From positions 1,364,001 through 1,428,000 of the forward strand of contig OY292277.1 of the NCBI GenBank assembly GCA_958496175.1: 64,000 bases of DNA. The letters run 5' to 3'. This document shows positions 62,159-64,000 of the stretch, piece by piece (positions within the stretch are counted from its first letter, which is position 1; every line of letters begins with the position of its first letter). The notes beneath the pieces are model-generated. The model made no database searches and was not told the DNA's origin. It was given only the letters and a program-made list of their open reading frames with translations. The position numbers and the translations under genes were made by a program. This DNA comes from Sisyra terminalis (taxonomy: Eukaryota > Arthropoda > Insecta > Neuroptera > Sisyridae).

Positions 62159-64000
62159 TACATTACTGTTTCTTTTTTTGAGAATTTGGAGAAAGATTCA
62201 AACATTAATATTCAATCAGACTATAGCAAAAGAAAACATCCCTTATATCCGGTTTTTCCCAATTTAAATTGGCCTTGTTATTGCTTTGAAATGGAATTGT
62301 GGACGTCCTGTTACCCACAGGAAGAAAATTTCTTCAAATTGTAATTCACTTAAACGTCCCTAATCTTAATTTCTTGAGAAAAGTAGGCCTTATTTTGAAA
62401 AATCGGCCATTAAACTGGCCTTACTTCAGAAGGAAAATGTCACATCAATTTAGGGCTCTAAAACTTCTCGGTTTAAATTCCCGGCAAACTATCCCGATAC
62501 ATTAATGTTTCTTTTTTTTAAAACGTGGAGAAAGATTCAAACATTAATATTCAATCAGCCTATAGCAAAAGAAAACATCCCTTATATCCGGTTTTTCCCA
62601 ATTTAAATTGGCCTTGTTTTAGCTTTGAAATGGAATTGTGGACGTCCTGTTACCCACAGGAAGAAAATTTCTTCAAATTGTAATTCACTTAAACGTCCCT
62701 AATCTTAATTTCTTGAGAAAAGTAGGCCTTATTTTGAAAAATCGGCCATTAAACTGGCCTTATTTCAGAAGGAAAATGTCACATCAATTTACGGCTCTAA
62801 AACTTCCAGGTTTAAATTCCTGGCAAACTATCCTCATAAATTAATGTTTTTTTTTTTGAGATATTGGATAAAGATTCAAACATTAATATTCAATCAGACT
62901 ATAGCAAAAAAAACCATCCCTTATATCCGGTTTTTCCCAATTTAAATTGGCCTTGTTTTAGCTTTGAAATGGAATTGTGGACGTCTTGTTACCCACAGGA
63001 AGAAAATTTCTTCAAATTGTAATTCACTTAAACGTCCCTAATCTTAATTTCTTGAGAAAACTAGGCCTTATTTTGAAAAATCGGCCATTAAACTGGCCTT
63101 ATTTCAGACGGAAAATGTCACATCAATTTACGGCTCTAAAACATCCTGGTTTAAATTCCCGGCAAACTATCCCGATAAATTAATGTTTCTTTTTTTGAGA
63201 ACGTGGAGAAAGATTCAAACATTAATATTCAATCAGACTATAGCAAATAAAAACATCCCTTATATCCGGTTTTTCCCAATTTAAATTGGCCTTGTTTTAG
63301 CTTTGAAATGGAATTGTGGACGTCTTGTTACCCACAGGAAGAAAATTTCTTCAAATTGTAATTCACTTAAACGTCCCTAATCTTAATTTCTTGAGAAAAC
63401 TAGGCCTTATTTTGAAAAATCGGCCATTAAACTGGCCTTATTTCAGACGGAAAATGTCACATCAATTTACGGCTCTAAAACATCCTGGTTTAAATTCCCG
63501 GCAAACTATCCCGATAAATTAATGTTTCTTTTTTTGAGAACGTGGAGAAAGATTCAAACATTAATATTCAATCAGACTATAGCAAATAAAAACATCCCTT
63601 ATATCCGGTTTTTCCCAATTTAAATTGGCCTTGTTTTAGCTTTGAAATGGAATTGTGGACGTCCTGTTACCCACAGGAAGAAAATTTCTACCGACTGAAA
63701 TTCAATAAAACGTCCCTTATCTTAATTTCTTGAGAAAAGTAGGCCTTATTTTGAAAAATCGGCCATTAAACTGGCCTTATTTCAGAAGGAAAATGTCACA
63801 TCAATTTACGGCTCTAAAACTTCCAGGTTTAAATTCCTGGCAAACTATCCTGATACATTACTGTTTCTTTTTTTGAGAATTTGGAGAAAGATTCAAACAT
63901 TAATATTCAATCAGACTATAGCAAAAGAAAACATCCCTTATATCCGGTTTTTCCCAATTTAAATTGGACTTGTTATTGCTTTGAAATGGAATTGTGGACG
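61651..64000. repeat. Array block 8 (6 monomer periods, runs off the window)
   Basis: Anchors at 61960 and 63994 are 2,034 bp apart, exactly 6 x 339. Classes are the CAGAAGG / CCTGATACATTACTG type and the ACATCCTGGTTTAAATTCCCGG type, the latter in two successive near-identical monomers at about 62977 and 63316. The block ends inside a monomer, so the array goes on to the right. Confidence 0.94.

Larger units (their letters stand above)
1..64000. repeat. 339-bp satellite array filling the whole window
   Basis: The same roughly 339-bp sequence recurs head to tail from the first base to the last, always in the same orientation. The anchor GTGGACGTC occurs at 137 and again at 63994. After subtracting seven extra segments (2,504 bp), the distance is 181 periods of 339 bp with a net difference of only 6 bp. 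Individual monomers differ by scattered substitutions and by block-wise haplotypes. No part of the window departs from the array except the seven extra segments listed separately. Known biology of such arrays suggests centromeric, pericentromeric or subtelomeric heterochromatin in a eukaryotic nucleus; that placement is inference, and the family is not one I recognise. Both ends are cut inside monomers. Confidence 0.98.

Noticed and set aside
24..63522. Recurrent 62-82-codon open frames, one or two per monomer, as a tandem gene family
   Set aside because: Most begin at GTG, TTG or CTG. The same frame is stopped early in many monomers, and different frames are open in different classes. Products look alike only because the DNA is homogenised. 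No signal, domain or codon-level conservation is visible.
1..64000. CRISPR array
   Set aside because: The unit is 339 bp, repeated throughout with no unique spacers and no cas genes.
1..64000. tRNA or rRNA genes
   Set aside because: No cloverleaf-like sequence or known rRNA core segment is visible in the monomer or in the extra segment.
1..64000. Assembly artefact producing the repeated blocks
   Set aside because: Copies of each duplication carry their own private differences, and offsets are consistent over kilobases. An error at single joins cannot be excluded without reads, but a wholesale artefact is unlikely.

Overview
The window is one uninterrupted block of tandemly repeated, AT-rich satellite DNA. 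I find no protein-coding gene, tRNA, rRNA or recognisable autonomous transposon. The basic monomer is 339 bp. Using the near-invariant GTGGACGTC motif as a ruler, there are 181 periods between the first copy (137) and the last (63994), all in the same orientation. The reference monomer at 41544-41882 is 32% G+C (109 of 339 bases). A gene-free array of this length, with layered higher-order duplications, points to the nuclear genome of a eukaryote, most likely centromeric, pericentromeric or subtelomeric heterochromatin. I do not recognise the satellite family and cannot name the organism; plant and animal are both possible.

Layout. Seven monomers carry an extra 357-358 bp segment, always at the same place in the monomer (starts 8303, 9679, 20880, 42591, 49050, 56868, 61294). 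These split the array into runs of 24, 2, 31, 62, 17, 21, 11 and 6 plain monomer periods. The extra segment starts with about 75 bp that resembles the sequence just after it, so it looks like one period of a related, longer satellite rather than a transposon. It carries five short inverted repeats within about 190 bp.

Monomers fall into a few haplotype classes that differ in blocks. Positions 1-21 kb are a mixture. From 21 to 42.5 kb one class dominates, with CTGT/ACAG in the second hairpin and a CCCGG box. From 43 to 64 kb another dominates, with GGCCA/TGGCC, a CAGAAGG box and CCTGATACATTACTG. Longer duplications sit on top of this: an offset of 12,581 bp (1-3062 against 12582-15643), a tandem 1,376-bp segment that contains an insertion, 4-mer (1,356 bp), 20-mer (6,780 bp) and 3-mer (1,016 and 1,018 bp) repeats, and a 4,426-bp offset near the right end. 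Patchy mismatches inside these copies look like gene conversion.

Each monomer is dense in short dyads: GGACGTCC, CCTGT-n5-ACAGG, GAAGAAA-A-TTTCTTC, a GGCC-type hairpin, a CCNGG hairpin and the 14-bp palindrome CCAATTTAAATTGG. The many 62-82-codon open frames are by-products of this repetition and I do not annotate them as genes. The window starts and ends inside monomers, so the array continues on both sides.
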